Numbered from the stretch's first letter, positions 36,567 to 47,563 are shown. The stretch is DNA of 64,000 bases from Lineolata rhizophorae (GCA_010093515.1 MU001684.1:106731-170730); one strand, 5' to 3'. Numbers and translations: made by a program. Notes: generated by a model from the letters alone, not told the origin.

Positions 36567-36810
36567 TGGTGCTGCAGACGTCTTCATGCGGCTCTACATC
36601 AGTAAAGGGGATTTGTGGAAGCAGGGGCATCATGGCTAAGCGACCGACGCACCTGTGGTTGCGTGCAGCCGCGCCGTCATCAGGTGCTGCCGATCCAGGG
36701 TCAGGCCGGGCAACGTTGGGCGAGCGGCGGCGGCGGCGGGGCTGGCGCTCGCGGGATGCGGCGCCTGGCTGTTGGTACCCGCCGCCGCCACGTGAGACTG
36801 TTGGAGCCAT
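36116..36810 (-). CDS. low-complexity hypothetical protein, gene model uncertain
   Basis: Proposed minus-strand exons 36810-36653 and 36581-36116 give 207 residues: a Gly/Arg/Pro-rich start, a proline run, a segment with YQQLFAPYHH and SWQSGDDVLLGIED, a run of about twelve Asp and a tail with DAEQPLLANYIAHPDAPW. The second-exon frame has strong G/C bias at third codon positions, so it is probably translated. The join uses a GTGCGT donor and an AAG acceptor. The nearer-consensus CAG acceptor seven bases on would switch to a Thr/Arg-rich frame ending at 36067. In the first exon another frame has better codon bias than the one opened by the ATG, so an indel in the GCC repeats or a different start is possible. 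A minus-strand TATATAG at 36931-36925 supports a promoter. I do not recognise a family. Confidence 0.35.
36305..36346. repeat. GTC/GAC trinucleotide repeat
   Basis: About 14 nearly perfect GTC units; on the minus strand they encode the aspartate run of the uncertain gene. Confidence 0.85.
36537..36566. repeat. GGC/GCC trinucleotide repeat
   Basis: About ten GGC units. On the minus strand they encode the proline run in the preferred frame, or Ala/Arg in the others. Such tracts are prone to length change and sequencing error, which bears on the frame doubt in this gene. Confidence 0.85.
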
Positions 36811-37534
36811 ATTGGGAGTGTCCCTCAAAATGAATCGGTTCTTCAAACAAAGTGAGTCGGTTCAGTGTGGAATGCGAGTTCCTCACGAGAAACGGAACGA
36901 GTCGATGCGGTTCGGACTACATGGCTATATACCTGTTCCCCTATTTTTTTTTTTGCATTTGACTCCGGGGCAGACTACTACGTACACCTCCCGCGAGAGA
37001 ATCCTAAACCGCCGTTGTCCAGTGCCCAGAGAGTCGCCGATTTCTCTTTTCGGTAGTGCGGTGATAGAGCACCGTTAGCGTCGTCCCCTCCGGCCGCAGT
37101 GGGCGGAGCTTTCTTTCTCGCCGCCGGTTCGATCTTGTCACCATTCCTTCGCTCCCGGTGTTAAGCGGGGACCGTGCCATTCCGCCAGTACGGACGATCT
37201 TATCCCTAAGACGTAGTGCGGCATGCGTTAAGGCCGACACGTCAGGCAAGTGTAGGCTACCAAGCTCCCAAGCTACCATGACCGAGCCCAATCAACGACC
37301 AGGGACAGCGCTCGCGCTCGGGCCCTGAAACGGGCGGCCGAGGCTTGCGCGTTTGGCCGACGCCGTATGTTGATTTTCGGTATGCCGGCGAGCGTAAACA
37401 AGCAGAAAGTAGAAATCAAAAGCACCAGACGACGGTCTGGCCTGTGCTCAGGCCGGCACTAGCTTGCAGACACTAAAGCAAACCCCAAACGGCGATGTCG
37501 GGGGTCTAGAACTTTTCTTGGGTCCTTCCGGCTG
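36811..37534. other. promoter side of the uncertain gene and 3' flank of the GNAT gene
   Basis: About 720 nt. It includes TATATAG on the minus strand at 36931-36925, 115 nt before the proposed start at 36810, and an A/T homopolymer next to it. Nothing else is supported. Confidence 0.45.
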
Positions 37535-38412
37535 CTATCGCAACCCTATGGAAACAGGAGGGACAATATGCAAAAACCGACATGACGTAGCTCGCGCAAA
37601 TGATTCCGAACCCGCGCGGCGATGCACCGCCGCCGGCTCGACCACCAAGTTCATTGCCGAAAGCTCGACGCTGGCGTCTTCACCCTGAACTTTTACCGGC
37701 ACGGTCGTCACGTTTTCAAACCCGAGTTTCTGGTAGAGAAGCTTTCCCATGGGGCTAGCGAATAGGGTGACGACCACTCCGTGCCTCAGCGCCTGTCCGA
37801 TCCCCCATTCGCACAGGGCGGTGGCAGCGCCGAGACGCTGGTAAGCAGGGTGAGTTGCCAAGACTTGCAAGTGAATGTGCCTGCTTCCGTAATGTTCGTC
37901 AAACAAAATTCTACGCGCCACCTTCGTGATCTCGTTCCAGGCGTGCATCCGTCTGGCGTCGCCATCCCGTCTGGCGATGTTGGGCGTGTTCCCGCTGTTC
38001 TTCGCGTGGAGTGGCGTCCGGTCGCCTACAGTTTCGTCAGACGCAACCGACACGCTGGGAAGACTAGATCCGACTCAAGATGGCTGGGTCGCGTACTCTT
38101 GCTTTGCCCGCGGCTTCTGCAGGGTCCCTTGGCCGTCCGCCGTCTAACGTTCCCCATGTCCCAGATGGACATGGCGACCGGTCTGGGATCGCCGGCGTGT
38201 TCGACCTCGGCAAGCATGACCGTCCATCGGCCGTCCCTATCTTCGAGGAACTCCCTGTAGCGCATCTGGGTGAACTTCCTCGTATCGTCCGGGTACTCGC
38301 GCCGGCGGGGGAATCGATAGTCCCACTGGGGGTCCAGCGGCAGGGCTGCGAGGGCGATGTCGAGCATGTGGTCAAGGTCTGCCAGGGTGGCTTGGCGCAC
38401 GTGAACCGCCAT
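37535..38412 (-). CDS. GNAT-family N-acetyltransferase
   Basis: A 272-residue acetyl-CoA-dependent N-acetyltransferase of a family common in filamentous fungi. Minus-strand exons are 38412-38054 and 37994-37535. The start MAVHVRQATLADLDHM is the usual GNAT beta1/alpha1 segment. VAMSIWDMG follows in the beta4 region, and the acetyl-CoA loop is AYQRLGAATALCEWG (motif A, R/Q-x-x-G-x-A type), preceded by LQVLATHP and followed by VTLFASPMGKLLYQKLGF. The intron uses an unusual GTGTCG donor but has a CTGAC branch site, a CAG acceptor and exact phase; other joins in the area break the frame. Substrate is unknown. It is divergent from fta1. Confidence 0.82.
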
Positions 38413-39420
38413 GGCGGCGATCGTCGCCGAGCCGGAGGTTCCGTTTGGAGGCAACTTGAGGTTTGGAGGCAACAAGTTGCCTAGCGACAGGCGCTGCCAA
38501 ATTGGCCTGAGCTTCATGACCGGACTTTTTATGGCGCTTTGGGCTTCGCTGCGCGCACAACTGCCATGACGTCGTGCGCAAAAGTCCACGGCGTACGGAG
38601 TACGTAGGCAGTACGGCGTGCCTCTTTGGGCGTAGCGTACTGCACCGCCAGCGTCGGAGGCGCAGCACGCGCGTCCGACATTCGCCCACCGGTGTCAGCT
38701 GTGGCAAACGCGCCAGAGTGACGATTCATCGCTCATCTCAACTCCGGGAGCAATCTCATGGACCCGAGGTGAAGAGGCCGCTCCTGAGGATGTCCAGTCG
38801 TGTCTCCGGCCCTAGTATGCGCGTCCTTCGTCTGCATAGGGATTTTGGTTACTTATTTCTTTTAATTTCACTCGGCAGCACAGTGCGAGACGGGCGAGAC
38901 ATTGAACCTCCGCCAACGGAACTGACCGTTTCGAGCCAAGCTCTGAATCCCGAGCACATACCACGTTTGTCTGGGTGCGGGCCTTCGACAACCAATCATT
39001 CGTAGGCGCCCACAACCTGCCTGAACTCCGCGCTCAACACCCCCCCCCCCCCCCCCCCCCCCCGCGTCTTAGCAGGCCTTTTTGCCGACCCTCCGCGCCC
39101 AAACACAAACAAACCGCGGGCCGCGACCGCATCCACACGTCGAGACGCGCCTGCTGCTGGCCCCAGCATTGACCGAGCCCGGCCGCTGGCTCCCGACACG
39201 CGCCTGCCTGCCACAGCACCTGCGTAGGAGGCAGGTAAACACCAGCCGCCCGCCCCTTCCCCAAGCACTTCGACCCGTTTCCTCCCCCGCCGCATCGCGA
39301 GCCGTTCTTTCCAGTTCCATCTGGCCCGGGTCGCGCGCCTTCCTCTCCTTCCATGTCTTGACGGCGCTCGGCCTCTCGCCCCAATCCTCGAACCCTCCGC
39401 CCGGAGACACCGTCCCCGCA
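38413..39420. other. divergent promoter region of the GNAT and fta1 genes
   Basis: About 1 kb with a run of 24 C residues at 39040-39063. An open frame in phase with fta1 extends upstream to 39082 but is discounted because its codons are unbiased and it lacks family similarity. Confidence 0.55.
39040..39063. repeat. poly-C/poly-G tract of 24 bases
   Basis: An uninterrupted C run about 360 nt before the fta1 start. Such a tract can form i-motif or G-quadruplex structures and is also a weak point for sequencing accuracy. Confidence 0.9.
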
Positions 39421-41325
39421 ATGGCCGCCGCCGCGCCCCGAACGCGCCCCGGTGCGTCCACCGCCACAACCACCAATGCAAACACCGCCGCTACCAGCCC
39501 AACAAGCCCACCCCCTCCTCCGCCCGCCTACCCCCTCTACGGCACCACCTTCACCGCCTACCGCCTCTCGCCGCTCTACCACGGCGCGCCGTCGCCCGCG
39601 AACCCGCCGCTGCTCTCGCCGCCGGCGCTGCGCCTGCACGCGCGCCGCCTGGCTGACCTGCTGCGCCGCGACACCCTGCGCGGCGTGCGCGTCGACTTCG
39701 GACCTGCGGGCGGGGACGCCGGCGCCGCGGCGCACGGCGCGCTGCGGGAGTGCGTCTGGGACGTGCTTGGGGATGAGGACGCGTGGGTGCGCGCGCCGAA
39801 GGCGGGCGGGGAGGTGGCTGGCGGGATGGAGGACGGCCGGGAGGAAGAAGAAGAAGAGGTGGATGAATTGTCGACGAGTGCGGCCGATGTGAGGAGCGGG
39901 CGGGAGGACGGCGTGGGGGTGGGCAGAGCGAGGGAGGAGAGCGGGGCGAGGGGCATCCACGTGCAGTTGCGGTACGAGCGCGCGACCTACACGGCCTTGT
40001 TTCTGAGGGATCCTGAGGACGGCGCAGCAGCAGTCCCCGAAGGATTTACGCATCTGCCGCTCATGCTGGTGCGCATGCCGGCCGCGCTGAAGGAGATGTT
40101 TGTCGAGCACGTGGCGAGCACGTTCGACGCGCGCGTGTCGCCCATGCGCTTGCGTAACGCGTTTCTCAACGACGTACTCGAAGGCGTGCTGCGTGATGTC
40201 GGACGCGCTGGCGACGACGATGGCGAGGAGGCAGACGCGCAGGCTGGCACGCAGGAGTCGGGAGCCCTCGCAGGATCATCATCATCAGCAACAACAACAA
40301 CAGAGGAAGTCGACGACGCTATTACAGCTGCCCGAGAGTTCAAACTCTCGCCTACGCCGGACCCCGTCTTCACCAGCACGATCAAGAGTCTACAGATCCA
40401 GCTCGCCTTCCCACACGCCGCGCCGCAACTCAAATCGCTCGACGTGCGCATCGCGAAAGAAGACATGCAGCAGTTCGTCGCGCGGGGGCGTGTCCTCCTC
40501 ACGCTCCGGCAGCAACAACCCCAGCCCCACACCCAACCTACATCTCTATCCACAACCCAAACGCCCGCGGGCCCCTTCTCCGCAGCGCTCGCCCACTACC
40601 TCACCGCACACCTCGCCCTCCGCCCCATGCACCCAGCCGTCTCCATCTCCCGCACCGCCTGCGGCCTCTTCGCCCTCTCCTCCGACGCCAAAATCAAGCT
40701 CACCCCCCCTCCCTCGGCCTTCCTCCCCTCCGCGGCCGCCGACCAGGACCCCGCCGCCGCCGCCGACCCCGCCGCCCAAGACTCCCGCGACGCGCGCGCC
40801 CGCGTCCGCCGCGCCATGCGCGGCCTCTACGCCGCGCTGCTGCGCGAGGCGCGCGGCGAGCCGCTCGCCGCCGCGCTCGCGACGCACGGCGCCGCGGCCC
40901 GTCGAGGCGCGGGCACGAGCGCGGCGCGCGCCGCGAAGGCTAAGGGCACGAGCAGGAGCGCGTCGCCGTCGAAGCGGGCGCGGAGCGGGCAGGCGGCGGC
41001 GGGGGGGAGCGCGGCGGGCAGGAAGAGAGGCGCGCGGGAGGAGGAGGACGACAACGACGAGGGGAGCGAGGACGAGGACGAGGATGGAGGCGAGGGGGTG
41101 GCGAGGGCGCGGAGGAGGAAGGTGGGCGGTGGGGGGATGGGAGAGAGCGCGGAGCGGGGGCGTGTCGAGGAGGAGGTCGTGGAGGGCGAGGTTGTGGCCG
41201 GGAGGGCCGGCGGGCAGCCCCTCCGCCTGCCGACGTCGCCGCCGCCGCCGTATGAGTTGCATGATCCATATGCGAGGGGAGGTGGGGGAAGGGGTGGTGC
41301 GGCCGCGGCCGCGGCCGCGAGGTAG
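39421..41325 (+). CDS. fta1: Fta1/CENP-L-like subunit of the Sim4 (CCAN) kinetochore complex
   Basis: An intronless 634-residue protein. PLYGTTFTAYRLSPLYHG near residue 36, then a helix with LHARRLADLLRRDTLRGVRV, is the conserved N-terminal signature of fungal Fta1, the CENP-L counterpart in the inner kinetochore. Later GIHVQLRYERATYTALFLRD and FTHLPLMLVRMP also fit the family. The protein should sit at centromeric chromatin with the CENP-N/Mis15 partner. It is longer than many relatives, owing to acidic and Ser/Thr-rich inserts in the middle and a long tail rich in Arg, Lys, Glu, Asp and Gly with basic clusters such as SPSKRARSG that may be nuclear localisation signals. The start at 39421 (gcaATGG) is chosen over in-frame upstream ATGs because similarity begins just after it. 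Confidence 0.8.
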   Translation: MAAAAPRTRPGASTATTTNANTAATSPTSPPPPPPAYPLYGTTFTAYRLSPLYHGAPSPANPPLLSPPALRLHARRLADLLRRDTLRGVRVDFGPAGGDAGAAAHGALRECVWDVLGDEDAWVRAPKAGGEVAGGMEDGREEEEEEVDELSTSAADVRSGREDGVGVGRAREESGARGIHVQLRYERATYTALFLRDPEDGAAAVPEGFTHLPLMLVRMPAALKEMFVEHVASTFDARVSPMRLRNAFLNDVLEGVLRDVGRAGDDDGEEADAQAGTQESGALAGSSSSATTTTEEVDDAITAAREFKLSPTPDPVFTSTIKSLQIQLAFPHAAPQLKSLDVRIAKEDMQQFVARGRVLLTLRQQQPQPHTQPTSLSTTQTPAGPFSAALAHYLTAHLALRPMHPAVSISRTACGLFALSSDAKIKLTPPPSAFLPSAAADQDPAAAADPAAQDSRDARARVRRAMRGLYAALLREARGEPLAAALATHGAAARRGAGTSAARAAKAKGTSRSASPSKRARSGQAAAGGSAAGRKRGAREEEDDNDEGSEDEDEDGGEGVARARRRKVGGGGMGESAERGRVEEEVVEGEVVAGRAGGQPLRLPTSPPPPYELHDPYARGGGGRGGAAAAAAAR

Positions 41326-41853
41326 TGGGTGGGGGAGGGGGCGTTCTCTTCTGTTTGCCTTGTTTACGTTATTCTATTTTGGTATTGCTTCGTGGGCGAG
41401 GGAAGGTTCGGGGTTTGGGAGCTCGGGCCTGCGTCTTGCCATAATTCTCAGTAGTGGGCGGGATTTCTGACTTGTGTATCGGGGATGTTAGCGGGAGCGA
41501 GAATAGGAACGACTAGGCTCTGTGTGATGTCTGATACGACGTTGATACCATTTGATTCTTACGGCGTGTTGTTCCACACTTCACGGGCTTGAGTCTTTAA
41601 ATGTGGGAGAAGCTGCTGTTCCATTGCCCCAGCGTGCCACAACATAAAGCCCAGGGCCACGGGAAGGCGTCAGGCCAGCATGTCTTCATGGCACCTACCT
41701 CCTGCGGGAATTTCGCATTGACATCCACCTAGCGACAAGCCCTCTCTAGGCTTTATCTGAGTGCGCATTGTTAGTTACATGATCACTCAAACATTGGAGT
41801 TACCTCGCCGATAATAGGAATCTTGCAGAGTTTGAGACCGTCCTACGTCCCTA
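41326..41853. other. convergent intergenic region
   Basis: About 530 nt between the 3' ends of fta1 (+) and the CorA-like gene (-). No feature is seen. Confidence 0.6.
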
Positions 41854-43567
41854 TCAAGCGACGCTTTCAGCCCCAGGACTAGACCTCGTCAGCCGTAATC
41901 CTTTATGAAATGCCATATACCTTTTCATCTTTGAAACTGAAACTTGCAAGATGAGGAGGATGAGGAGGATGAGGAGGATAAGGTGGACCGCGACGAATCC
42001 TGCTGTGGAGTAACCAAGCACTTTTAAGCCCAATGATACCTCTCGGACCATACCGACCCAGAAAGAAGCCACGACGGCCATGCCAAGGGAATAGTACAAA
42101 ACCTCTCTCACACCTGCCAGATCGAAAGGTGGCATGAAATGACGTACAATCCTGGAAATTTCAACAATTAACGAAAGTATGGGCCACCGAAGTTTCTGGA
42201 TTCTCGGGGGCTTGTGGGGGTATCGGTCCCATCGCCGCATCCACAAGTAGGTCGTAAATGTAAGGAACATGATCGTGGTGCTTAGCCCGAAGAAGTCGTA
42301 CCACAAGAAGCCCAGATCAACGACCCGGATGCTCATGCTTAGGAGACTGCAGGCGAGGCTGAAGGGGAGGAAAATCTCCGCGAGGACCGTAAGTCGCTTG
42401 AGGCTCTTTTCCTGGGCCTCGTTGGATTTCGTCATTCTCGTCTTCAATTCCGAGTCCAACTCCTTCAATTTCGAGTCCTTCATTTGCCTAGTTTCGTCAG
42501 CCCGCCGTATCAACTCCTCCACCTTGTCCTTGAATTCTAATTTGATTCCTCTGAGTCTGGCCGCATCGAACTGTTCGGGATGTAGAGACATCGAGTCGTA
42601 CGTGTGTTGGAAAGCCAAGTGCAGATCTCTAAGGAGCTTTGCCAGCCGCCTGAGGCACGAAAAATCGGTTTGTCGGTGTCGTAAGTCTGCCTTTAGATCT
42701 GCGTTCAAGCGGGCTAACTCCAAATGGACAAAGAGTTCAGTAATGAATGGCTGCCAGCACTCGAGAATAGCTCTGAAGAGGTCCATCGTCACGGCCATCA
42801 TCAGATATTCCAGTGAGTTCAGATATTCCGGTGAGTGGGAACGCAACACCCGAGTAGTGGAATGCTTGTCAAGTATCTGTCGAAACTCCCTTCTTAGATC
42901 TCGTTGGCTGTAATCTCTGCCGTCAATGGCATCACTGTGCAGCGGCACCTTGAGTGTCACTTATGCTTGTTAGCTTCATGGTGGCAACTCTGCACAGCAT
43001 ATTAAAGTACCTACTCTGTATCCTTCTTCCTGCATGCCTTTGTGCCTCGATCGCAGAGATGCGTTCTGTGAATTCGAAATTACCAGTCTCCCGAGAGCCG
43101 CACTGCAACACTTGCGCATTCAGAAGGGAAGAGCAACGGGACCAATCCTCTGTTGTGCCCAGCTGGGTAGTAGGAGTATTTTCTTGGACCATGAACTGAG
43201 CTGTATTCGGCTCTTCGGGAGGGCTCCAAAGATTCCGCAATGCCCATATGTCGAAGACCTTGTCACGCTTATAACTTAGCCCCTTTAGTCGTTGTACGTT
43301 CTCGTTGAGATCTAGTGATGAGAGCTCCGAAACGTCACTCTCACCCGGTAGTTCGGGCATGAGAATAAGTCGTATCGAGTCCTCACTTTGCTGAGGAAGA
43401 GTCCGATAGAACGAATCAATTTCCGAAATAATATTAGAACCCAGCAGCGTCTTCTTCCCTGCGGTATTAATATCCACCCCGAAAATCCTCGCACCACTTT
43501 CGACGTCTTTTTCGGCCGCCATCTTACTGGACGGCATAGCCGTACTAGTAGTTTCATGGCTCGTCAT
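41854..43567 (-). CDS. CorA-like multi-helix membrane protein of unknown transport function
   Basis: A 552-residue protein from minus-strand exons 43567-43015 and 42959-41854; the phase-1 intron joins A to TG and makes a Met at the junction. A soluble N-terminal half is followed by a helical region with RRLAKLLRDLHLAFQHTYD and a charged coiled coil (VEELIRRADETRQMKDSKLKE). Four hydrophobic segments come next. The arrangement of a long helix running into the membrane resembles the large fungal family of CorA-like proteins, but the GMN motif needed for magnesium conduction is not present. The last helix contains LILLILLILLIL, encoded by a 9-bp tandem repeat. A TATA-like TTATATAG lies about 35 nt before the start. 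A decayed CorA-like relic lies 4 kb to the right. Confidence 0.6.
41951..41977. repeat. 9-bp tandem repeat inside the CorA-like coding region
   Basis: Three perfect copies of ATGAGGAGG (plus a partial fourth) on the + strand; read on the minus strand they give the repeated Leu-Ile-Leu pattern of the last membrane helix. Copy-number change would lengthen or shorten the helix by three residues per unit. Confidence 0.85.
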
Positions 43568-44683
43568 TCTAGTGGGATGCTAAGGCTGCTCGAAGCCTAT
43601 ATAATGAGTCTGAGGGGCTGGATCCCATGAGAAGGAGCGGGAAAACTAGTCGAAGAATATTGTTGAATCGCGTAGGAGAAGAAACGGTAGGTGCGGTATT
43701 TATCATCCTACTTGTTCTAGTATCACCTTCCATAGCGTCGGCTGATAAATGGACGAGGGAGTCCTGAGCTCCGGTGATAAAGGCCAATGGAACAGTGCCA
43801 GCTGTCGTCAGCTGCATCTGAAAACGCCACAAAGCCACATACATAGTACGATATGTGCGCCTGTAGCTGTAGGAACGTCGGATCGTCGGCGTTGTTTGCA
43901 AAATTCCACTGCGAGTCCAGAGGAAGCTGCAGATAGCCAGACCAAAAGGAAAGGTATTTCCACAAAGGAATTAGGCGCTTTCAGGTACCGATTAGGACCC
44001 TTCACCGACAATGGTGCGGACCTTACTCTGTACACTCGCAGGTGCTCCGCAAAAGATCCAAGAATCCAGCTTCTCTCCCAGTCAGAATTACACGACGAAC
44101 GTTATAACTATCACACCAATTGGCAGAGTCTGGCGTAGCTCGCTTCGTACCAATTCTTTGAGGTGCCATTTTTCTGTCATGGGTGCGAGGACATCCAACC
44201 GACTATGGGTAGCCTCGCAGCATGGCCGGATCACTCACGTGCTCCGCGCCGCCGTCATACACGCCAAGACCTGCGGCCAAGCGCCGGGCCGGGGCCTACG
44301 GGAACCCGTCAACGACGCCCAACCGCAGCTCGTGAAAGCTTGAGAGCTCGACCCAAACTTCCACCTTTGATTTTCCATTTGTGATCTTTCTCTACCCACG
44401 GCCTTTCTGTCCCCACTTGTGGTTAAAACTGTTGGCTTTGCTCTTCGTTTTGCGTTTCATTCCGGGCGTGTTTTCATACCCACGCAGTAGAAAGACCTTG
44501 TAATCTTCCGTCCCTTCCGGCCGCACTTCTCTTTACCCTTTTTTTCTTGTTCATTTAAACAGGCTCTTACTACCGATTCCTTTAGGCCGGGTTGCTCTCA
44601 GTCCCTTATTATTCGCTCTACGTTCAAGCCATCAAATCAAACTCTCCCCGACGAACGCGACCGCTACAAACACAACCGCCGCC
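43568..44683. other. divergent promoter region of the CorA-like and end3 genes
   Basis: About 1.1 kb. A TATA-like element for the CorA-like gene lies near 43604-43597. The part before end3 is T- and C-rich. No further gene is supported. Confidence 0.5.
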
Positions 44684-46021
44684 ATGGCAAGTAAGAAGAT
44701 TGAGGAATGGGAGGTACAGCGGTACTGGGAGATATTTTCGAGCCTGGTTCAAGGCGGGACCCATCTTACGGGTGCCCAGGCGGCGACAGTGCTCAAAAAC
44801 AGCCAGTTGCGTGATGACCAGCTCGAAAAGATCTGGGATCTGGCCGACGTGGATAACGATGGTAGTCTGGATTTTGAGGAGTTCTGCGTCGCTATGCGGT
44901 TGATATTCGACCTAGTGAACGGGGTAAGCTACAACCATCACTACTGCCAATGTTTCTTTTCTAGATCGTAAAAGAATTATGCCATCTAACGCTTTTGAAT
45001 CCCCCGGCAGGAGTACGCCGAGGTCCCCTCAACTCTCCCGGACTGGCTAATCCCAGAATCCAAAGCCCACCTCGTCCAAGCCAACCGCGCCCTCTCGGGC
45101 CAATCGGACTCATTCCCTCGCGCACCCTCGCCCACCGACTCCGACACCCCCGGTCTCAAAGATGGCTTCGACTGGTACATGCCGCCGGGCGACAAGGCAA
45201 AATACGAGGAGATCTGGACGGCGAACCGGTCGGCGCGCGGCGAGCTCTACTTCGACGCGCTGGAGCCGCTGTACGAGAGCCTCGACGTCCCGGACACGGA
45301 CATCCGCTCGGCATGGAACTTGGTGAACCCGCAGGCGAGACCGGCGATTGGCAAGGACGCCGCGCTGGCGTTCCTGCACGTTCTCGCGCAGCGGCACGAG
45401 GGTTACAGGATCCCGCGGTCCGTGCCCCCGAGTCTGCGCGCGACCTTCAACCAGGGCAACATCGAGTACAACGTCGACCGCGTGGGCTCGCCGGCGGGCG
45501 GTAGGACGGCGGCCCAGCGTTGGGGTACGAGTTCGCGGGATGACGCCACCGAGACAGGGCGCAAGACCAAGTTTGGCGACGCGTATCTCTCCCGTTTGGG
45601 CGTCGGTGATAGGGCCCATAATCGCCCCCGCGGCACCGATTTCTCCGGTGCTCGCACCACAGAGGATTGGGAGGAAGTCCGGCTCAAGAAGCAGCTGCGC
45701 GAGCTAGAGGAAAGGATCGAGCGGGCGGAGAAGGCTAAGCGTGGTGGCGCCGATGGGAGCGGCGGGAGGAGGGAAACGAAGCCTGCACTTGTGAAGAGGG
45801 AATTAGAGATGCTGCTCGATTATAAGAGGAGGGAGTTGCGGAAACTTGATGATAGCGAAAAGGGTGGAGCTGGAGGTGGGGGGAAGAGCCTGAGGAGTAT
45901 AAGAGAGGATATTGAAACGGTGAGGGAACAGGTGCAAGGCTTGGAGGCGCATTTGAGGAGTAGGGAGGGAGTTCTTGATGATTTGAAGAGGGAGATTGAA
46001 GTCGAGAAGGGAGGAAGGTAA
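44684..46021 (+). CDS. end3: End3, EH-domain subunit of the actin/endocytosis Pan1 complex
   Basis: A 416-residue homolog of End3, which works with Pan1 and Sla1 at cortical actin patches during endocytosis. Exons are 44684-44923 and 45011-46021, phase 0. The first EH domain covers about residues 1-95 with the EF-hand loop [14 protein letters not shown]. The linker ends in the highly conserved [16 protein letters not shown], and a second EH-like region follows with YDSL-type [37 protein letters not shown] precedes a C-terminal coiled coil rich in Glu, Arg and Lys with [20 protein letters not shown]. Family length is about 390-410 residues, so this copy is complete. Confidence 0.95.
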
Positions 46022-47563
46022 GATGTGAGTTTAGGATTCTTTTTGCGGGAATTGCTGGCGCATTTAGTTCGGGGCGGGGCATGTACTTGGACGAATATTA
46101 AAATGACTGATTAAAAGCATTTGAACACTCGTTACAAGACGTAATAAGGGGAACTCGTACTTCTAGGATGTAAGCATCACATCAAAATACTAAACATCGG
46201 GGTAAGTATGGAGTACATATAACCTACACTTCAGATTCTGCATACTGAATTGTTTGAAGGGCTTTTTTTGTGGTCGTTCCAAATTATACTTTGTATATAG
46301 CACAAAGCATAGGATATTCCATATTAGTACAGTACTTGCTGTGTACCAATGGACAACCCATTATTCCTACCGCGAGCTTTAATTTGGTAGAGCTCTTAGC
46401 AGAAGTTCGGCACGAGGCCCGTTTATGATTGGCTGCCACCTAATCGTAAATCAAAGTGATACTTCAAAAATAGATACCAAGCCTTGTTACCTCAAAGCCG
46501 AGCTTGAAACCGAGGCTGGCCGTCTCTCAACTCGAACTCCGGCACGAAAACTGTATCAATGCAGCAACCTTGTAGTTGTCCAGCCTAGCTAATGAGGTTA
46601 CGGTCCTTCCGCATCCAGTCTGTGGGTGCCATAATTTTTTGATACATTCGGAATACGTCGCAAAGTGGTAGCTGAAGGTCGGAAGTGGGTTGCGTGTTGG
46701 ACAGTCAATTGCTCTTAGTAGGTACTCGCAACAATGGAAGTACGGCGACTTGTCAACGCTCGACGGTTTCTAGTCAGCGCGAAAGCTTTGAAAGGACGCC
46801 TAGTCATTGTGCAGAGCACAAATCAACAAAGATCAGAGATCCTCGCCCCTCTCTTAATATTCCAGAAGAATTCCTTGCCTGCCATAATGAGGACAGCCTT
46901 CGGTGCAAGAGTCTCAATTTTGGTATTGCTAAAAACCGCTTCTTTTCGACCATGTCAATCAGTCCGAGCGGCACTGGAACGTTGAAACCAGGTTAGCAAA
47001 TAACAAGCCGTTCAACATAGACACTATCACAGATCCTCTTCGTCTGCAACTGATCACGAGCGCTTCTAGCGATCGTCCACAAATTTGCGATCGTACTGTC
47101 CGGTATCTCAGCTCTTCGAAGGCAACATGGAACGCGCAGGGCAAGAATGTATTTCGCTGTATTAGGACTATGAACGTCCTTATATACTTGGTACGATATA
47201 ATGCACCTATGCATCGAAGAGCAAATTACAACTGCTTATTCTTTTGAAGGGCTTCTAGTGATTGATCCTAGGCGAATGCATCACATCGAACGAAAGAATT
47301 ATCGTTTTTAGCACAGTGAACTTCTAAGGCTCGCCGAGATCGAACCCTGCTTCATCGAAGCAACCAATTATAGAGCCTGGAGTCTCTATGAATAGCTTGG
47401 AAAATATGACGAAGAGGATCTGTAGGAGAATTTTTAGCACGCTACTTAAAGCACGCTTGCCCACATTATGACCGCAAATACGAATGCAGTCTTAAACATG
47501 ATGCGATTAATTCGGCCGATGGAAACAAAAGCTATTGCATTCGCACAACTCAGTTGAATAGTC
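46022..47563. other. AT-rich gene-poor region, left part
   Basis: About 1.5 kb after end3. Composition shifts abruptly to AT-rich and open frames are short. No terminal repeats or transposase-like frames were found. It may contain the unrecognisable N-terminal part of the CorA-like relic. Confidence 0.5.

Noticed and set aside
39082-39420. In-frame upstream extension of fta1
   Set aside because: The extra 113 codons show no similarity and include leader-like sequence; the ATG at 39421 has better context and stands close to the conserved signature.
40100-41470. 456-codon frame overlapping fta1 in another phase
   Set aside because: It is the shifted-frame shadow of the GC-rich fta1 coding region and is rich in Arg, Pro and Ser with no family signature.
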